Positions 51,695-62,648 of a stretch of 64,000 bases of DNA are shown here, one piece after another (within the stretch, counting starts at the first letter, position 1; the number at the start of each line of letters is the position of its first letter). The notes beneath the pieces are model-generated. The model was not told where the DNA came from. It searched no databases and saw only the letters and a program-made list of their open reading frames with translations. The position numbers were made by a program, and so were the translations under genes. The DNA comes from Ewingella americana (GTDB lineage Bacteria; Pseudomonadota; Gammaproteobacteria; Enterobacterales; Enterobacteriaceae): the NCBI RefSeq assembly GCF_006438725.1, contig NZ_RCZD01000002.1, forward strand, positions 435,294 to 499,293, given 5' to 3'.

Positions 51695-51816
51695 CCGAGG
51701 TAAAATCTCCCCAAAACCATCTCCGCGCATAAAGTCGTACTGCCAGCTGCCATCATTATATTCCTGAGCAAGTACTGCTTGGAGTTCACATGGAACGTTA
51801 AGTTCCACATCGCCAT
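51691..51816 (-). CDS. rseD: RseD-like leader peptide overlapping rpoE
   Basis: Short frame of 41 codons starting MAMWNLTFHV and ending with TGA four bases into rpoE (ATGA overlap), in a different frame. E. coli carries a leader peptide, RseD, upstream of and overlapping rpoE that couples translation; position and overlap match, although I do not recall its sequence for comparison. The rpoE ATG itself has only a weak Shine-Dalgarno (GGGGAG 12 bases away), which favours coupling. Confidence 0.55.
   Translation of the reverse strand: MAMWNLTFHVNSKQYLLRNIMMAAGSTTLCAEMVLGRFYLG
51779..51806 (-). promoter_or_regulatory. Sigma-E promoter in front of rpoE
   Basis: On the reverse strand GGAACTT, a 16-bp spacer, then TCCAA, matching the sigma-E consensus. 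Predicted start is about 80 bp before the rpoE ATG, near the position of the autoregulated E. coli promoter. It lies inside the RseD-like frame, so transcripts from it would lack that frame's start. Confidence 0.7.
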
Positions 51817-51908
51817 TGTTTTTTCTATTGAAGTCTCAAGTCCGTGGCTTTTGCCAGGGCGTTTAGGCTAACATGAATTTCCCTCTTCTTCTGCAAACAT
51901 CATACGTT

Positions 51909-53510
51909 ATGCAACCTTCATCTGAATTTGTCAGCGATGTATTGATTATCGGGAGTGGCGCTGCCGGCCTGTCTTTGGCTTTACGACTCGCAGACCACTG
52001 TAGCGTTACTGTACTCAGCAAAGGACCCTTAAACGAAGGCTCAACCTTTTATGCTCAGGGCGGCATTGCCGCTGTGTTTGATGAGAAAGACAGCATTGCC
52101 TCTCACGTCGACGACACACTTATCGCAGGCGCAGGGTTGTGTGATAAAGATGCCGTCGAGTTCATCGCCGGTAATGCGCGCCACTGTGTACAGTGGTTGA
52201 TTGACCAGGGTGTGTTGTTTGATACCGAAACGAACGCAAGCTCTGAGGAGCGTTATCACCTGACTCGCGAAGGCGGTCACAGTCACCGGCGCATACTGCA
52301 TGCTGCTGATGCTACTGGTAAAGAAGTAGAGACCACCCTGGTAGGGAAAGCAAGATCACACCCCAATATTTGCGTTAAAGAACGCTATAACGCGGTTGAC
52401 CTGATCACATCCAGCAAGATTGGTTTGGCAGGAACGCAGCGCGTGGTGGGTGCGTATGTCTGGAACCGACAAAAGGAACTCGTGGAAACCCTGCGAGCAA
52501 AAGCGGTGATTCTCGCTACCGGCGGCGCAGCAAAAGTATACCAGTACACGACTAACCCCGACATTTCTTCAGGTGATGGCATTGCGATGGCCTGGCGTGC
52601 GGGTTGCCGTGTCGCTAATCTGGAATTCAATCAATTCCATCCCACCTGTTTATACCATCCACAAGCCCGAAATTTTCTGCTGACCGAAGCCCTGCGTGGC
52701 GAAGGTGCCTTCCTCAAACGCCCCGATGGCAGCCGTTTTATGCCCGATTTCGATCCGCGCGGCGAACTGGCTCCCCGTGATGTAGTAGCTCGGGCCATCG
52801 ACCATGAAATGAAGCGGCTTGGCGCAGACTGTATGTACCTTGATATCAGCCATCGCCCACCCGAATTCATCATGCAACATTTCCCGATGATTTATGAAAA
52901 GCTAATGTCGCTGGGGATTGACCTCACGAAAGAAGCTATTCCTATCGTCCCAGCCGCGCACTACACCTGTGGCGGCGTCATGGTAGACCAGCATGGCCGC
53001 ACCGACCTGGATGGTCTCTATGCCATTGGGGAAGTGAGCTATACCGGTTTACATGGTGCTAACCGCCTGGCGTCAAACTCGCTGCTGGAATGTCTGGTGT
53101 ATGGCTGGTCAGCCGCCGAGGACATTATCAAGCGCCTGCCACACGCCAAGCTGGCGAAGAATTTGCCACTATGGGATGAAAGCCGTGTCGACAACTCTGA
53201 CGAACAGGTAGTCATTCAGCATAACTGGCATGAACTGCGTCTATTTATGTGGGACTACGTAGGCATTGTTCGCACGACTAAGCGCCTTGAGCGCGCCTTG
53301 CGCCGTATCACGACCCTGCAACAGGAGATTGATGAGTATTATGCCAATTTCCGCATTTCCAATAACTTACTGGAATTACGTAATCTGGTTCAGGTAGCGG
53401 AATTAATTGTGCGTAGTGCTATGGCGCGTAAAGAAAGCCGTGGATTGCACTTCACGCTCGATTATCCTGATCAGTTGGAAAACCCGCAGCCAACCATACT
53501 CCAGCCATAA
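51909..53510 (+). CDS. nadB: L-aspartate oxidase
   Basis: 533 residues from the ATG at 51909; an in-frame ATG 36 bp earlier is possible but lacks similarity. FAD-binding [18 protein letters not shown], the [16 protein letters not shown] box, and HPTCL...ALRGEGA active-site region. Oxidises aspartate to iminoaspartate for NAD synthesis. Divergent from rpoE as in E. coli. Confidence 0.97.
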   Translation: MQPSSEFVSDVLIIGSGAAGLSLALRLADHCSVTVLSKGPLNEGSTFYAQGGIAAVFDEKDSIASHVDDTLIAGAGLCDKDAVEFIAGNARHCVQWLIDQGVLFDTETNASSEERYHLTREGGHSHRRILHAADATGKEVETTLVGKARSHPNICVKERYNAVDLITSSKIGLAGTQRVVGAYVWNRQKELVETLRAKAVILATGGAAKVYQYTTNPDISSGDGIAMAWRAGCRVANLEFNQFHPTCLYHPQARNFLLTEALRGEGAFLKRPDGSRFMPDFDPRGELAPRDVVARAIDHEMKRLGADCMYLDISHRPPEFIMQHFPMIYEKLMSLGIDLTKEAIPIVPAAHYTCGGVMVDQHGRTDLDGLYAIGEVSYTGLHGANRLASNSLLECLVYGWSAAEDIIKRLPHAKLAKNLPLWDESRVDNSDEQVVIQHNWHELRLFMWDYVGIVRTTKRLERALRRITTLQQEIDEYYANFRISNNLLELRNLVQVAELIVRSAMARKESRGLHFTLDYPDQLENPQPTILQP

Positions 53511-53560
53511 GCACGACACTAAAACAGTGCGAGGGACCGCACCGTTTTTCAGCCTACGAT

Positions 53561-54328
53561 TTAATAATTCAAATAAAAATCTGCGATCAGCGCGCGAAAT
53601 GCCGGGCTGTAGACCCCTTCTCTTTCGCGTAAATCCAGCTCATGGGAATCGGCTTCGGCGGGCTGACGTGATAACGCCAACAGCAAACGGTTCAGCACCT
53701 TACCCGGGCGATCGCGAACGGCCAGGCGACGGACCGTGAACCACCCTTGCTGATGCGCGTTGCTTTCCAGCGCAAGACCCAGCTCATAAGGCAGCACAAC
53801 GCAAAATACCCCCCGAGACATCAGTAACTTTTCGGCACACTTCAACAGCGCGGAGTGAGTCAGCGTTTGGGTATAACGCGCTGTGTTACGCGCTTCATCG
53901 CGACAGGCAACGGCAGATTCAAAATAAGGAGGATTACTGACGATTAAATCGTATTGGGCCGGGTGCGTTTGTGCGACGACATTGATATCCTGCGCAAAGA
54001 CATTCAGGCGTTTAGCCCAGGGCGAGGCCTCAAAATTTTGTTTAGCCTGCTCCGCAGCGGGAAGATCCAGCTCAGCGGCGTCAATCATTACGGACGAGGG
54101 TGTGCGCTGTGCCAGCATTAGGGCAATCAGGCCACTGCCGGAACCAATATCCAGAATGCACGATGCCTGCTCAACCGAGGCCCAGGCTCCCAACAACACA
54201 CCGTCAGTGCCCACTTTCATGGCACAGCGATCATGGGCGACAAAAAACTGCTTAAAAGTAAAACCATTACGCCGCAAAGGCTGACTGACACTGACTTCGT
54301 TCACCACATTATTCACCGTTATAACCAT
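53561..54328 (-). CDS. trmN: tRNA1(Val) (adenine37-N6)-methyltransferase
   Basis: 255 residues; the family part starts at LRRNGFTFKQFFVAHDRCAMKVGTDGVLLGAWA. SAM motif ILDIGSGSGLIALMLAQRT and catalytic NPPYF. Matches E. coli YfiC/TrmN, which makes m6A37 in tRNA1-Val. The N-terminal 15 or so residues before this region may be an over-long start. Confidence 0.92.
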   Translation of the reverse strand: MVITVNNVVNEVSVSQPLRRNGFTFKQFFVAHDRCAMKVGTDGVLLGAWASVEQASCILDIGSGSGLIALMLAQRTPSSVMIDAAELDLPAAEQAKQNFEASPWAKRLNVFAQDINVVAQTHPAQYDLIVSNPPYFESAVACRDEARNTARYTQTLTHSALLKCAEKLLMSRGVFCVVLPYELGLALESNAHQQGWFTVRRLAVRDRPGKVLNRLLLALSRQPAEADSHELDLREREGVYSPAFRALIADFYLNY

Positions 54329-54464
54329 CAGCGAGACGGTCTAATATCCAAAACTGTCGTAGCATAGGGCAAACATCCGCCAAGGAAAAGCTGCGCTATC
54401 CGCTTAAATAGGTGAAGATCGCGTCTAACACGTCTATAATCGGCGCCCCAAGTAGAGGTAGACC

Positions 54465-55796
54465 ATGACTGTAACCAATTTTTCCGAACTCGAACTCGAT
54501 GAACGCCTGCTAGACGCCCTGGGCGAAAAAGGCTATACCCGTCCCACTGTCATTCAGGCAGAGGCAATTCCGCCTGCAATGGACGGACGCGATGTGTTGG
54601 GTTCGGCTCCTACCGGCACCGGCAAAACAGCGGCATTCTTGTTGCCTGCATTGCAACATTTGCTGGATTTCCCGCGTAAGAAATCTGGTCCGCCACGTAT
54701 TCTGATCCTCACGCCAACCCGTGAGTTAGCCATGCAAGTTGCCGACCAGGCTCGCGAACTGGCTAAGCACACTGATCTGGATATCGCCACGATAACAGGC
54801 GGTGTGGCATACATGAACCATGCCGAAGTATTCAGTGAGAATCAGGACATCGTCGTTGCAACGACCGGTCGTTTGCTGCAATACATCAAAGAAGAAAACT
54901 TCGATTGCCGCGCGATTGAAACACTGATCCTCGACGAAGCCGACCGCATGCTGGACATGGGTTTTGCTCAGGATATCGAAACCATTTCTGCCGAAGCCCG
55001 CTGGCGCAAACAGACGTTGCTGTTCTCCGCAACGCTGGAAGGCGAGGCAATCCGTGAATTCGCCGAGCGCATTCTTAAAGAGCCGGTAGAAATCGAAGCC
55101 GACCCTTCGCGCCGTGAACGCAAAAAAATTCTGCAGTGGTACTACCGCGTCGATGATGTTGCGCACAAGACCCAGATGTTAATCCATTTGCTCAAGCAAG
55201 AAGATGTCACCAAATCGGTGATCTTCGTGCGTAAACGTGAACGTGTGCATGAACTGGTTGCCTGGCTGCGTGAAGCAGGGATCAACTCCTGTTACCTCGA
55301 AGGCGAAATGGTGCAGGTTAAGCGTACAGAAGCCGTGAAGCGTATGGTTGAAGACCGCGTTAACGTCCTGGTTGCTACCGATATCGCCGCGCGCGGACTG
55401 GATATCAATGATATCAGCCATGTATTTAACTTCGACCTGCCGCTGACTGCTGATACTTACCTGCACCGCATCGGCCGTACGGGCCGTATGGGCCGCAAAG
55501 GCACAGCGATTTCGTTTGTTGAAGCGCACGACCACCTGTTGCTGGGTAAAATCGGCCGTTACCTCAATGAACCGTTAAAGCCACGTGTCATTGATGAACT
55601 GCGTCCGAAAACCAAAGCGCCAAGCGAGAAGACTACCGGCAAGCCATCCAAGAAAGTATTGGCGAAGCGGAAAGAGAAGCAGAAAGAAGCTCAGGTGAAG
55701 TCTAAGGTGAAAGTAAAAGTTCGTCACCGTGACAGTAAAAACGTCGGCAAACGTCGCGTTAAAGCCGAAACTGAAACCAAAGATTCCTCTAAATAA
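54465..55796 (+). CDS. srmB: ATP-dependent RNA helicase SrmB
   Basis: 443 residues. Q motif, APTGTGKT, PTRELA, LDEADRM (DEAD box), SAT, and HRIGRTGRMGRKG motif VI, then a lysine-rich tail. SrmB assists early 50S subunit assembly. Divergent from trmN, as in E. coli. Confidence 0.96.
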   Translation: MTVTNFSELELDERLLDALGEKGYTRPTVIQAEAIPPAMDGRDVLGSAPTGTGKTAAFLLPALQHLLDFPRKKSGPPRILILTPTRELAMQVADQARELAKHTDLDIATITGGVAYMNHAEVFSENQDIVVATTGRLLQYIKEENFDCRAIETLILDEADRMLDMGFAQDIETISAEARWRKQTLLFSATLEGEAIREFAERILKEPVEIEADPSRRERKKILQWYYRVDDVAHKTQMLIHLLKQEDVTKSVIFVRKRERVHELVAWLREAGINSCYLEGEMVQVKRTEAVKRMVEDRVNVLVATDIAARGLDINDISHVFNFDLPLTADTYLHRIGRTGRMGRKGTAISFVEAHDHLLLGKIGRYLNEPLKPRVIDELRPKTKAPSEKTTGKPSKKVLAKRKEKQKEAQVKSKVKVKVRHRDSKNVGKRRVKAETETKDSSK

Positions 55797-55813
55797 TCTG
55801 CTGATTTCACTCA

Positions 55814-55841
55814 TAAAAAAACCGCCTTTCGGCGGTTTTTT
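55814..55841. terminator. Terminator between srmB and grcA
   Basis: AAAAAAACCGCC / GGCGGTTTTTTT stem with a TTTC loop; T-runs on both strands serve the convergent srmB and grcA. Confidence 0.9.
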
Positions 55842-55875
55842 TATTGCATCACAGACTGTATTTCGTCCGAAGCTT

Positions 55876-56259
55876 TTACAGGCTTTCGGTGAAAGTACGG
55901 GTGATGACATCACGTTGCTGTTCAGGCGTCAGTGAGTTGAAACGCACTGCATAGCCGGATACGCGAATAGTCAGCTGCGGGTATTTTTCCGGGTGCTTAA
56001 CTGCATCTTCCAGAGTCTCACGACGCATCACGTTAACGTTCAGGTGCTGACCACCTTCAACGCGAACGGTCGGCTGAAACTCCATCGGTACTTCGCGATA
56101 TTCGATCTGACCCAGATCACTCACTGCGACGATTTGATCTTCTTCATAACCGGCTTTGGCACAAACGCAACGTGCTTCTGCTTTCTCATCATCAAGAAGC
56201 CAGAAAGAGTTTTTCAGCGCTTCATTGTTTGCTTTGGTAATTTGGATTCCGGTGATCAT
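55876..56259 (-). CDS. grcA: Autonomous glycyl radical cofactor GrcA
   Basis: 127 residues, with the glycyl radical box RVSGYAVRF near the C-terminus. Replaces the damaged C-terminus of pyruvate formate-lyase after oxygen exposure. Two FNR-like palindromes upstream suggest anaerobic induction. Confidence 0.97.
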   Translation of the reverse strand: MITGIQITKANNEALKNSFWLLDDEKAEARCVCAKAGYEEDQIVAVSDLGQIEYREVPMEFQPTVRVEGGQHLNVNVMRRETLEDAVKHPEKYPQLTIRVSGYAVRFNSLTPEQQRDVITRTFTESL

Positions 56260-56374
56260 GTGTTGCCTCCGTTAATGGCTACGAAACTAAGATTGTTAAC
56301 ATGACTGCCGTGCAAAACTGACGCCAGTCTTCTGTTCCTGATATCAGGTATAACAGTTGAAGACCCCGCATTCT

Positions 56375-56388
56375 TTGATAAATATCAA
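56375..56388. promoter_or_regulatory. FNR box of grcA, perfect consensus
   Basis: TTGAT-AAAT-ATCAA, the exact FNR palindrome, 116 bp before the grcA start. Confidence 0.85.
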
Positions 56389-56469
56389 CTTTAAACTTGT
56401 GGGTATTTATACCCGATGGCAAATTAATGTTTTATATCAATTTTTACTCGTCAGTAATTTCAATTTAAT

Positions 56470-56483
56470 TTGAAAAATATCAA
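56470..56483. promoter_or_regulatory. Second FNR-like box upstream of grcA
   Basis: TTGAA-AAAT-ATCAA, one mismatch to the FNR consensus, centred 95 bp from the first box. A distal site could add repression or co-activation. Confidence 0.5.
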
Positions 56484-56606
56484 TTAATTTTGCAATCACA
56501 GAGTCTGTGCAAGCCTTCTGCGCAATCATCGCACCGCATGGTTTCCCTGCTATGCACATGCAGGTAAGCTAACGCGATTGAAATCATAGAGAAAAGGAGC
56601 GCGTTA

Positions 56607-57287
56607 ATGTCTACGACTCTCACATGGCATGACGTCATTGGTGCCGAAAAAGAACAACCCTACTTCGTTGACACCCTGAAGTACGTCGCCAGCGAACGCG
56701 CTGCCGGCAAAATTATTTATCCGCCTCAGGCGGATGTATTCAGTGCCTTTCGCTCAACGGAACTCTCAGACGTCAAAGTAGTGATCCTCGGCCAGGACCC
56801 CTACCACGGTCCAAATCAGGCGCACGGCCTCTCGTTCTCCGTCCGTCCAGGCATTCCAGCACCGCCTTCACTGGTCAATATCTACAAAGAACTGGTGACA
56901 GATATCCCAGGCTTCGAACGCCCCGCGCACGGCTACCTGCAGAGCTGGGCCGATCAGGGTGTATTATTGCTCAATACAGTATTAACCGTTGAGGGCGGTC
57001 AGGCCCATTCCCATGCAAAACTAGGCTGGGAAACCTTCACTGATAAAGTTATCGCCGCGCTCAACCAACATCGTGAGGGCATCATTTTCCTGCTATGGGG
57101 CTCCCACGCACAGAAAAAAGGCAACTTTATTGATGCACAACGTCATCATATTCTGAAAGCACCGCATCCTTCACCGCTGTCAGCACACCGCGGTTTCTTG
57201 GGGTGCAAACACTTCTCCGCAACCAATGCATTGCTGGAAAAGCAAGGTCTGGCCCCCATCAATTGGACGCCAATCCTGCCCGCTTAA
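56607..57287 (+). CDS. ung: Uracil-DNA glycosylase
   Basis: 226 residues. Water-activating GQDPYHGP, and the [13 protein letters not shown]-intercalation loop. Removes uracil from DNA in base excision repair. Strong AAGGAG site upstream. Confidence 0.98.
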   Translation: MSTTLTWHDVIGAEKEQPYFVDTLKYVASERAAGKIIYPPQADVFSAFRSTELSDVKVVILGQDPYHGPNQAHGLSFSVRPGIPAPPSLVNIYKELVTDIPGFERPAHGYLQSWADQGVLLLNTVLTVEGGQAHSHAKLGWETFTDKVIAALNQHREGIIFLLWGSHAQKKGNFIDAQRHHILKAPHPSPLSAHRGFLGCKHFSATNALLEKQGLAPINWTPILPA

Positions 57288-57292
57288 AACAG

Positions 57293-57318
57293 AAAAGGCA
57301 TCCCGCAGGATGCCTTTT
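57293..57318. terminator. Terminator between ung and grpE
   Basis: Perfect 11-bp stem AAAAGGCATCC / GGATGCCTTTT with a CGCA loop, between convergent genes. Confidence 0.88.
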
Positions 57319-57336
57319 TATCGGATCACAACGGGA

Positions 57337-57924
57337 TCATGCCTTAGCTTTAGACACCGCCACCATGGCAGGACGAAGCAAGCGACCGTTCAGCGTGTAA
57401 CCTTTTTGCATCACCATGATCACGTGGTTCGGCTCAAGATCCTCCGATTCCATCAGCGTCATAGCCTGATGCAATTCAGGATTGAATGGAACGTGAACAT
57501 CACTCACCACTTCCATACCAAACTTACGTACTGCATCGAGCAGTGATTTCAGCGTTAATTCCACACCTTCAATCAAACCAACCAGTTCAGCATTGGACTT
57601 GTCAGCCAGGTCCAGCGCGCGTTCCAGATTGTCGATCACTGGCAGCAATTCGCTGGAGAATTTTTCCAGCGCGAATTTATGCGCTTTCTCGATATCCATC
57701 TCAGTACGGCGACGGATATTCTCCACTTCCGCTTTGGCACGCAACAGACTATCGCGTTCGCGTTGCTGAGCCTCTTTCAGCTGGGCTTCAAGTTCTGCAA
57801 TACGCTCGTCGCGCGGGTCAACGACGTCTGCCGCCTCAGTTTCCGCTTCCGTATGCAGCGCTTGTCCCTGATTTAACTCATCTGAGACTTGCTCGTTGGG
57901 CGTCTTATGTTCTTTACTACTCAT
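57337..57924 (-). CDS. grpE: Nucleotide exchange factor GrpE
   Basis: 195 residues. Acidic N-terminus, long helix ([45 protein letters not shown]), then the beta domain ending MVQ...[18 protein letters not shown]. Drives ADP release from DnaK. A sigma-32 promoter lies upstream. Confidence 0.97.
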   Translation of the reverse strand: MSSKEHKTPNEQVSDELNQGQALHTEAETEAADVVDPRDERIAELEAQLKEAQQRERDSLLRAKAEVENIRRRTEMDIEKAHKFALEKFSSELLPVIDNLERALDLADKSNAELVGLIEGVELTLKSLLDAVRKFGMEVVSDVHVPFNPELHQAMTLMESEDLEPNHVIMVMQKGYTLNGRLLRPAMVAVSKAKA

Positions 57925-57968
57925 GAATATCTCCGCGTTTTAGCATTAATCTTGCTACTTGGCTTATT

Positions 57969-57994
57969 ATGGGGATCAAAACTGCCGTTTCAAG
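57969..57994 (-). promoter_or_regulatory. Heat-shock (sigma-32) promoter of grpE
   Basis: On the reverse strand CTTGAAA (57988-57994), 13 bp, then CCCCAT (57969-57974), matching the sigma-32 consensus, 45 bp before the grpE start. Confidence 0.82.
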
Positions 57995-58059
57995 GTTTGC
58001 TTTCAAAGGTTCGGACATAATGTAGGCGTCGCAAAGCCCTACTGAGGATAACCACCGCG

Positions 58060-58938
58060 ATGAATAAAAAATTTGAGTGCATAGGCATTGTCGGCCACCC
58101 GCGTCATCCTTCTGCGCTCGCTACCCATGAAATGCTTTATCACTGGTTAATCTCAAAAGGTTATGAGGTTGTGGTTGAACAGCAGGTCGCACAAGATCTT
58201 AAGCTTGAAGGCGCGCAAACCGGCAGTCTGGCAGATATCGGTAAAAAGGCCGATCTGGCCGTAGTGGTCGGTGGCGATGGCAATATGCTTGGTGCCGCGC
58301 GCGTTCTGGCACGTTATGACATCAAAGTTATCGGCATTAACCGTGGGAATCTCGGCTTTCTGACCGATCTCGACCCAGACAACGCCCTACAGCAGCTGGA
58401 TGATGTTCTTAAAGGAGAATATCTCAGCGAGCAACGTTTTCTTCTGGAAGCAACGGTGCGTTGCGAAGATCGCCAATGCCGGGTAAGTACTGCCATTAAC
58501 GAAGTGGTCCTGCACCCTGGTAAAGTCGCACATATGATTGAATTTGAAGTCTATATAGACGAAAAATTCGCCTTTTCCCAGCGTTCAGATGGGTTGATCA
58601 TATCTACCCCTACAGGTTCCACAGCCTACTCATTATCTGGCGGTGGCCCGATCCTGACCCCCACGCTGGATGCCATCGCGCTGGTACCGATGTTCCCGCA
58701 TACTCTTTCAGCCCGCCCGCTGGTCATTAACAGCAGCAGCACTATTTGCCTGAAGTTTTCCCACATCAGCAGCGATCTGGAAATCAGTTGTGACAGCCAG
58801 ATAGCGCTACCGATTCAGCAGGGTGAGGAAGTGGTGATCAGGCGCAGTGAGTACCATCTCAATCTTATTCATCCTAAAGATTACAGCTATTTTAATACTT
58901 TAAGCACTAAGCTGGGATGGTCGAAAAAATTGTTCTGA
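58060..58938 (+). CDS. nadK: NAD kinase
   Basis: 292 residues. GGDGN motif, the conserved NEVVLHPGK segment and the [15 protein letters not shown] loop. Phosphorylates NAD to NADP. Divergent from grpE and upstream of recN, as in E. coli. Confidence 0.98.
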   Translation: MNKKFECIGIVGHPRHPSALATHEMLYHWLISKGYEVVVEQQVAQDLKLEGAQTGSLADIGKKADLAVVVGGDGNMLGAARVLARYDIKVIGINRGNLGFLTDLDPDNALQQLDDVLKGEYLSEQRFLLEATVRCEDRQCRVSTAINEVVLHPGKVAHMIEFEVYIDEKFAFSQRSDGLIISTPTGSTAYSLSGGGPILTPTLDAIALVPMFPHTLSARPLVINSSSTICLKFSHISSDLEISCDSQIALPIQQGEEVVIRRSEYHLNLIHPKDYSYFNTLSTKLGWSKKLF

Positions 58939-58986
58939 TGGAATAGCTCTCGCAGAATATTAAAAAATAGTGCGCCGAAGACTTTA

Positions 58987-59024
58987 CTGTATATAAAACC
59001 AGTTTATACTGTATGTAATTACAG
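58987..59024. promoter_or_regulatory. Tandem LexA boxes in front of recN
   Basis: CTGT-N8-CCAG at 58987-59002 (one mismatch) and CTGT-N8-ACAG at 59009-59024 (full match), spaced 22 bp. Same arrangement as the E. coli recN SOS promoter; recN is among the most strongly SOS-induced genes. Confidence 0.88.
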
Positions 59025-59052
59025 GTCTGTTGTTATGTACAGGAAGGTGATC

Positions 59053-60714
59053 ATGCTGGCGCAATTAACTATCAGTAACTTTGCCATTGTTCGTGAGTTA
59101 GACATCGATTTTCACCGTGGTATGACGGCAATCACCGGCGAAACCGGCGCGGGTAAGTCCATTGCGATTGACGCACTGGGTTTGTGCCTAGGTAACCGTG
59201 CAGATGGCAACACAGTACGTCTGGGCGCCACGCGTGCCGATATCTGTGCGCGCTTTACGCTGGTAGACACGCCTTCCGCAAAACAATGGCTGGCTGACAA
59301 TCAACTGGATGAAGGTAATGACTGCTTGCTCCGCCGGACAATCAGCGCTGATGGCCGCTCGCGTGGTTTTATTAACGGCACGCCGGTACCGCTCTCCCAA
59401 TTGCGGGAAGTCGGTCAGCACTTAATCCAAATCCACGGTCAGCATGCTCACCAGCTTTTGCTCAAACCAGAACATCAAAAGCAACTACTCGATGCCTATG
59501 CTGATCAGCCCGTGCTGCTGTCACAAATGCGACAGGCCTATCAGAATTGGCATTACAGCTGTCGCCAACTGGCGCAATATCAGCAACAGGTGACTGAGCG
59601 CGAAGCACGCCGTCAATTGCTGCAATACCAGCTAAAAGAGCTCAATGAATTCTCTCCACAGGCTGGCGAGTACGAACAGATCGATGAAGAGTACAAACGC
59701 CTGGCTAACAGTGGGCAACTGTTATCATTAAGCCAGAGTGCGCTCTACCTACTCGCTGACAGCGATGATCAAAATATTGTCAGCCTGCTCTATACCGCAA
59801 AAAACCAACTGGCCGAACTGGCCGAACTTGACAGCAAAATTAACGATCTGATCACCATGCTTGATGATGCATCGATTCAAATCAGCGAAGCGAGCGATGA
59901 ACTGCGCCATTACAGCGAGCGTCTTGAGATGGACCCAAATCGTCTATTCGAGTTGGAGCAGCGGCTCTCACGCCAGCTAAGCCTGGCGAAAAAACACCAT
60001 GTCAGTGCAGAAGATCTGCCGGAATTACATCGTCAGTTGCTTGAAGAGCAGCAGGTACTGGATGATCACGACATCAATCAGGCTGAACTGAGCGAAACGG
60101 TCAATCTACACTATCTTCAGGCACTCAAGATTGCCGAAGAACTCCATGAGAAACGACAGTTCTTTGCTGATGAACTTACACGACTTATTACCGACAGTAT
60201 GCAGGCGCTCTCCATGCCACACGGTAAATTCAAAATTCAGGTTCAGTTTGTCCCTGAACACCTGAGTCAGGAAGGCGCTGACCGTCTGGAGTTCCAGGTG
60301 ACCACTAACCCCGGACAACCGTTGCAGGCATTGGCTAAAGTGGCCTCAGGCGGCGAGCTTTCTCGTATTGCTCTGGCGATCCAGGTTATCACCGCGCAGA
60401 AAATGGAAACCCCGGCGCTTATTTTTGATGAGGTGGACGTAGGTATCAGCGGTCCTACAGCTGCCATTGTCGGCAAACTGCTACGCCAGTTAGGCGAATC
60501 AACTCAGGTTATGTGCGTAACGCATTTACCTCAGGTTGCTGGCTGTGGTCATCAACATTATTTTGTCAGCAAAGAGACCGATGGCGAAGTAACAGAAACA
60601 CAGATCAACCGGCTCGATAAAAAGGCCAGATTGCAGGAACTGGCCCGTCTGCTGGGGGGTAGCGAAGTGACGCGTAATACGTTGGCGAACGCAAAAGAAC
60701 TGCTGGCAGCGTGA
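59053..60714 (+). CDS. recN: DNA repair protein RecN
   Basis: 553 residues from the ATG at 59053, with AGGAAGGTGA before it; an in-frame ATG 18 bp earlier is unlikely. Walker A GETGAGKS, central coiled coil, signature ASGGELSR, and Walker [13 protein letters not shown]-like protein for double-strand-break repair. Confidence 0.97.
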   Translation: MLAQLTISNFAIVRELDIDFHRGMTAITGETGAGKSIAIDALGLCLGNRADGNTVRLGATRADICARFTLVDTPSAKQWLADNQLDEGNDCLLRRTISADGRSRGFINGTPVPLSQLREVGQHLIQIHGQHAHQLLLKPEHQKQLLDAYADQPVLLSQMRQAYQNWHYSCRQLAQYQQQVTEREARRQLLQYQLKELNEFSPQAGEYEQIDEEYKRLANSGQLLSLSQSALYLLADSDDQNIVSLLYTAKNQLAELAELDSKINDLITMLDDASIQISEASDELRHYSERLEMDPNRLFELEQRLSRQLSLAKKHHVSAEDLPELHRQLLEEQQVLDDHDINQAELSETVNLHYLQALKIAEELHEKRQFFADELTRLITDSMQALSMPHGKFKIQVQFVPEHLSQEGADRLEFQVTTNPGQPLQALAKVASGGELSRIALAIQVITAQKMETPALIFDEVDVGISGPTAAIVGKLLRQLGESTQVMCVTHLPQVAGCGHQHYFVSKETDGEVTETQINRLDKKARLQELARLLGGSEVTRNTLANAKELLAA

Positions 60715-60820
60715 AAAGCTCAACTTTTTTACATTTATGCGGTCATACAGGTGCCCCGCAAAGGTTTCAAACTGATGAAAGGTCTATTATCATCGGCATC
60801 TTATGCCCTAAAGGAATGTA

Positions 60821-61171
60821 ATGACTATGCGCTGTAAAACGCTAACTGCCGCCGCAGTAACTCTTGTAATGCTGACTGCGGGCTGTTCCACACTGGAAAA
60901 GGTGGTTTATCGGCCTGACATCAATCAGGGGAACTATCTCTCTCCTGCTGATGTACAAAAAATTCATACCGGTATGACCAAGCAACAAGTTGCTTATGTT
61001 CTTGGCACACCGATGCTGGATGACCCATTCGGCAATAACACCTGGTACTATGTTTTCCGCGAACAGCCGGGCCATGAAGGCGTAAAACAGCAGACACTGA
61101 CGCTGACCTTCAACGAAGCGGGTACGTTAACTAACATTGATAACAAACCTAAATTAGACAGTAAGAATTAA
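60821..61171 (+). CDS. bamE: Outer membrane assembly factor BamE
   Basis: 116 residues with lipobox LTAGC; the mature protein has the SmpA/OmlA fold ([10 protein letters not shown] ... [16 protein letters not shown] ... [16 protein letters not shown]). Lipoprotein of the Bam complex. The ATG at 60821 keeps GGA-to-start spacing; the ATG at 60827 matches the E. coli start MRCKT. Confidence 0.96.
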   Translation: MTMRCKTLTAAAVTLVMLTAGCSTLEKVVYRPDINQGNYLSPADVQKIHTGMTKQQVAYVLGTPMLDDPFGNNTWYYVFREQPGHEGVKQQTLTLTFNEAGTLTNIDNKPKLDSKN

Positions 61172-61223
61172 TTTCCCCGTCAGAGAGTAATGGCAATTAG
61201 TCGCCAGCACTCATCCTCAGGGT

Positions 61224-61256
61224 AAAAACTAAGGCGCTCAAGGCGCCTTAGTTTTT
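61224..61256. terminator. Terminator between bamE and rnfH
   Basis: AAAAACTAAGGCGC / GCGCCTTAGTTTTT stem with a short loop. Its right arm covers the rnfH stop codon. Confidence 0.88.
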
Positions 61257-61532
61257 GGAGCGTTCTGCACGCAATCGCCGGAGTTCTTTGGGGTCAGCAA
61301 TTAGTGGGCGGTAAATTTCAATACGATCGCCATCATCAAGAATGTCTGTGAGTTTCACAGGGCGGCTATAAACGCCAACCTTGTTACTTTTAAGATCAAT
61401 GTCCTTTCGTAACTCCAGCAGGCCTGAGGCCATAATAGCCTGTTCTACCGTACTGCCTGATTCCAGCTTGACCGTGCGCAGATACTGACGTTCAGGCAAC
61501 GCATAAACTACCTCGACGCAGATCTCAGACAC
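61248..61532 (-). CDS. rnfH: RnfH family ubiquitin-like protein
   Basis: 94 residues from the GTG at 61532 (AGAGG upstream), matching the E. coli start region IAVEVAYALPE; the open frame extends further but overlaps ratA. Ends [22 protein letters not shown]. Ubiquitin-like RnfH/RatB fold, function unclear. Overlaps the ratA stop by eight bases. Confidence 0.9.
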   Translation of the reverse strand: MSEICVEVVYALPERQYLRTVKLESGSTVEQAIMASGLLELRKDIDLKSNKVGVYSRPVKLTDILDDGDRIEIYRPLIADPKELRRLRAERSKN

Positions 61533-61959
61533 TGTAAACCTCTTTGGCGCGCACAGTGAAAGCCTGCACCATGCTACCGGCCAGCTCTTTGAAAATCTTA
61601 CCGAATGCCAGTTCAATCAATTTATTGGTAAATTCGAAATCCAGATTAAGTTCGACCTTACAGGCCTCGGGGCTGAGCGCGATGAAATTCCAGCCGCCCA
61701 TCAACTTACGAAATGGCCCATCAACCAGTTGCATATCAATGCGTTGATTATTGATCAGCGTATTTCGAGTTGTGAACGTTTTGCTGATACCCGCTTTGGA
61801 AACATCCACTGCGGCAATCATTGACTCGGGGCTTTGTTCTAAAATGCGGCTACCGGTACAACCCGGCAAAAATTGCGGATAAGCATCGACATCGTTTACT
61901 AAATTGTACATCTGCTCCACGCTGAACGGCACAAGCGCAGAACGACTTATCTGTGGCAT
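61525..61959 (-). CDS. ratA: RatA, START/COQ10-like ribosome association toxin
   Basis: 144 residues. [34 protein letters not shown] start, the polyketide cyclase/COQ10 fold, and C-terminal [24 protein letters not shown]. In E. coli RatA binds 50S subunits and blocks 70S formation; homologues act as coenzyme Q chaperones. Divergent from smpB. Confidence 0.93.
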   Translation of the reverse strand: MPQISRSALVPFSVEQMYNLVNDVDAYPQFLPGCTGSRILEQSPESMIAAVDVSKAGISKTFTTRNTLINNQRIDMQLVDGPFRKLMGGWNFIALSPEACKVELNLDFEFTNKLIELAFGKIFKELAGSMVQAFTVRAKEVYSV

Positions 61960-62116
61960 ATCATTTTCCAGGTGTCATAAATCGTACAAATCATACCATT
62001 TATCCACCTTGAGACAAAAAACTACCTGGCCGCTATAGCAACAATGGCCAAAATCCTCCGGCTGTAGACCGGTGGGGATTTCATTCGCCAACGCTTACAG
62101 TATAATAAGTATCACT

Positions 62117-62599
62117 ATGACAAATAAAAAAGCACATAAACCCGGTTCCGCAACCATTGCGATGAACAAACGCGCTCGCCATGAATACTTCATTGAAGAA
62201 GAGTTCGAGGCGGGGCTTGCTTTGCAAGGTTGGGAAGTCAAATCGATGCGCGCTGGTAAAGCCAACATCACGGACAGCTACGTCACCTTCAGAGATGGGG
62301 AAGCCTTCCTGTTTGGTGCAACTATTCAGCCTTTAAGTGTCGCATCCAGCCACGTGGTCTGTGACCCGACGCGCACCCGAAAATTATTGCTTAACAAACG
62401 TGAACTTGAAACGTTGTTTGGCAAAGTGAGCCGTGATGGCTACACCGTTGTCGCCCTCTCCATGTATTGGAAAAATGCCTGGAGCAAAGTCAAAATTGGT
62501 CTGGCTAAGGGTAAGAAAGAACACGACAAGCGGGATAACATCAAAGATCGAGAATGGCAAGTAGACAAAGCGCGAATCATGAAGAACTCAAACCGCTAA
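62117..62599 (+). CDS. smpB: SsrA-binding protein SmpB
   Basis: 160 residues from [33 protein letters not shown], the conserved start and length; an upstream in-frame start is an extension. OB-fold and basic tail [20 protein letters not shown]. Binds tmRNA and delivers it to stalled ribosomes. Immediately upstream of ssrA. Confidence 0.98.
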   Translation: MTNKKAHKPGSATIAMNKRARHEYFIEEEFEAGLALQGWEVKSMRAGKANITDSYVTFRDGEAFLFGATIQPLSVASSHVVCDPTRTRKLLLNKRELETLFGKVSRDGYTVVALSMYWKNAWSKVKIGLAKGKKEHDKRDNIKDREWQVDKARIMKNSNR

Positions 62600-62648
62600 G
62601 CTACTGGCTTAGCGTACCTATTTTCTGATATAGTGTTAAATAGTACTT

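Larger units (their letters stand above)
56260..56606. other. grcA/ung intergenic region
   Basis: About 350 bp, AT-rich in the middle, carrying the FNR sites and promoter of grcA, and the ung promoter with AAGGAG before the ATG. No other gene seen. Confidence 0.6.

Noticed and set aside
51695-51808. In-frame 38-codon N-terminal extension of rpoE
   Set aside because: The conserved sigma-E start is MSEQL; the extension is probably fortuitous, and the other frame carries the leader peptide.
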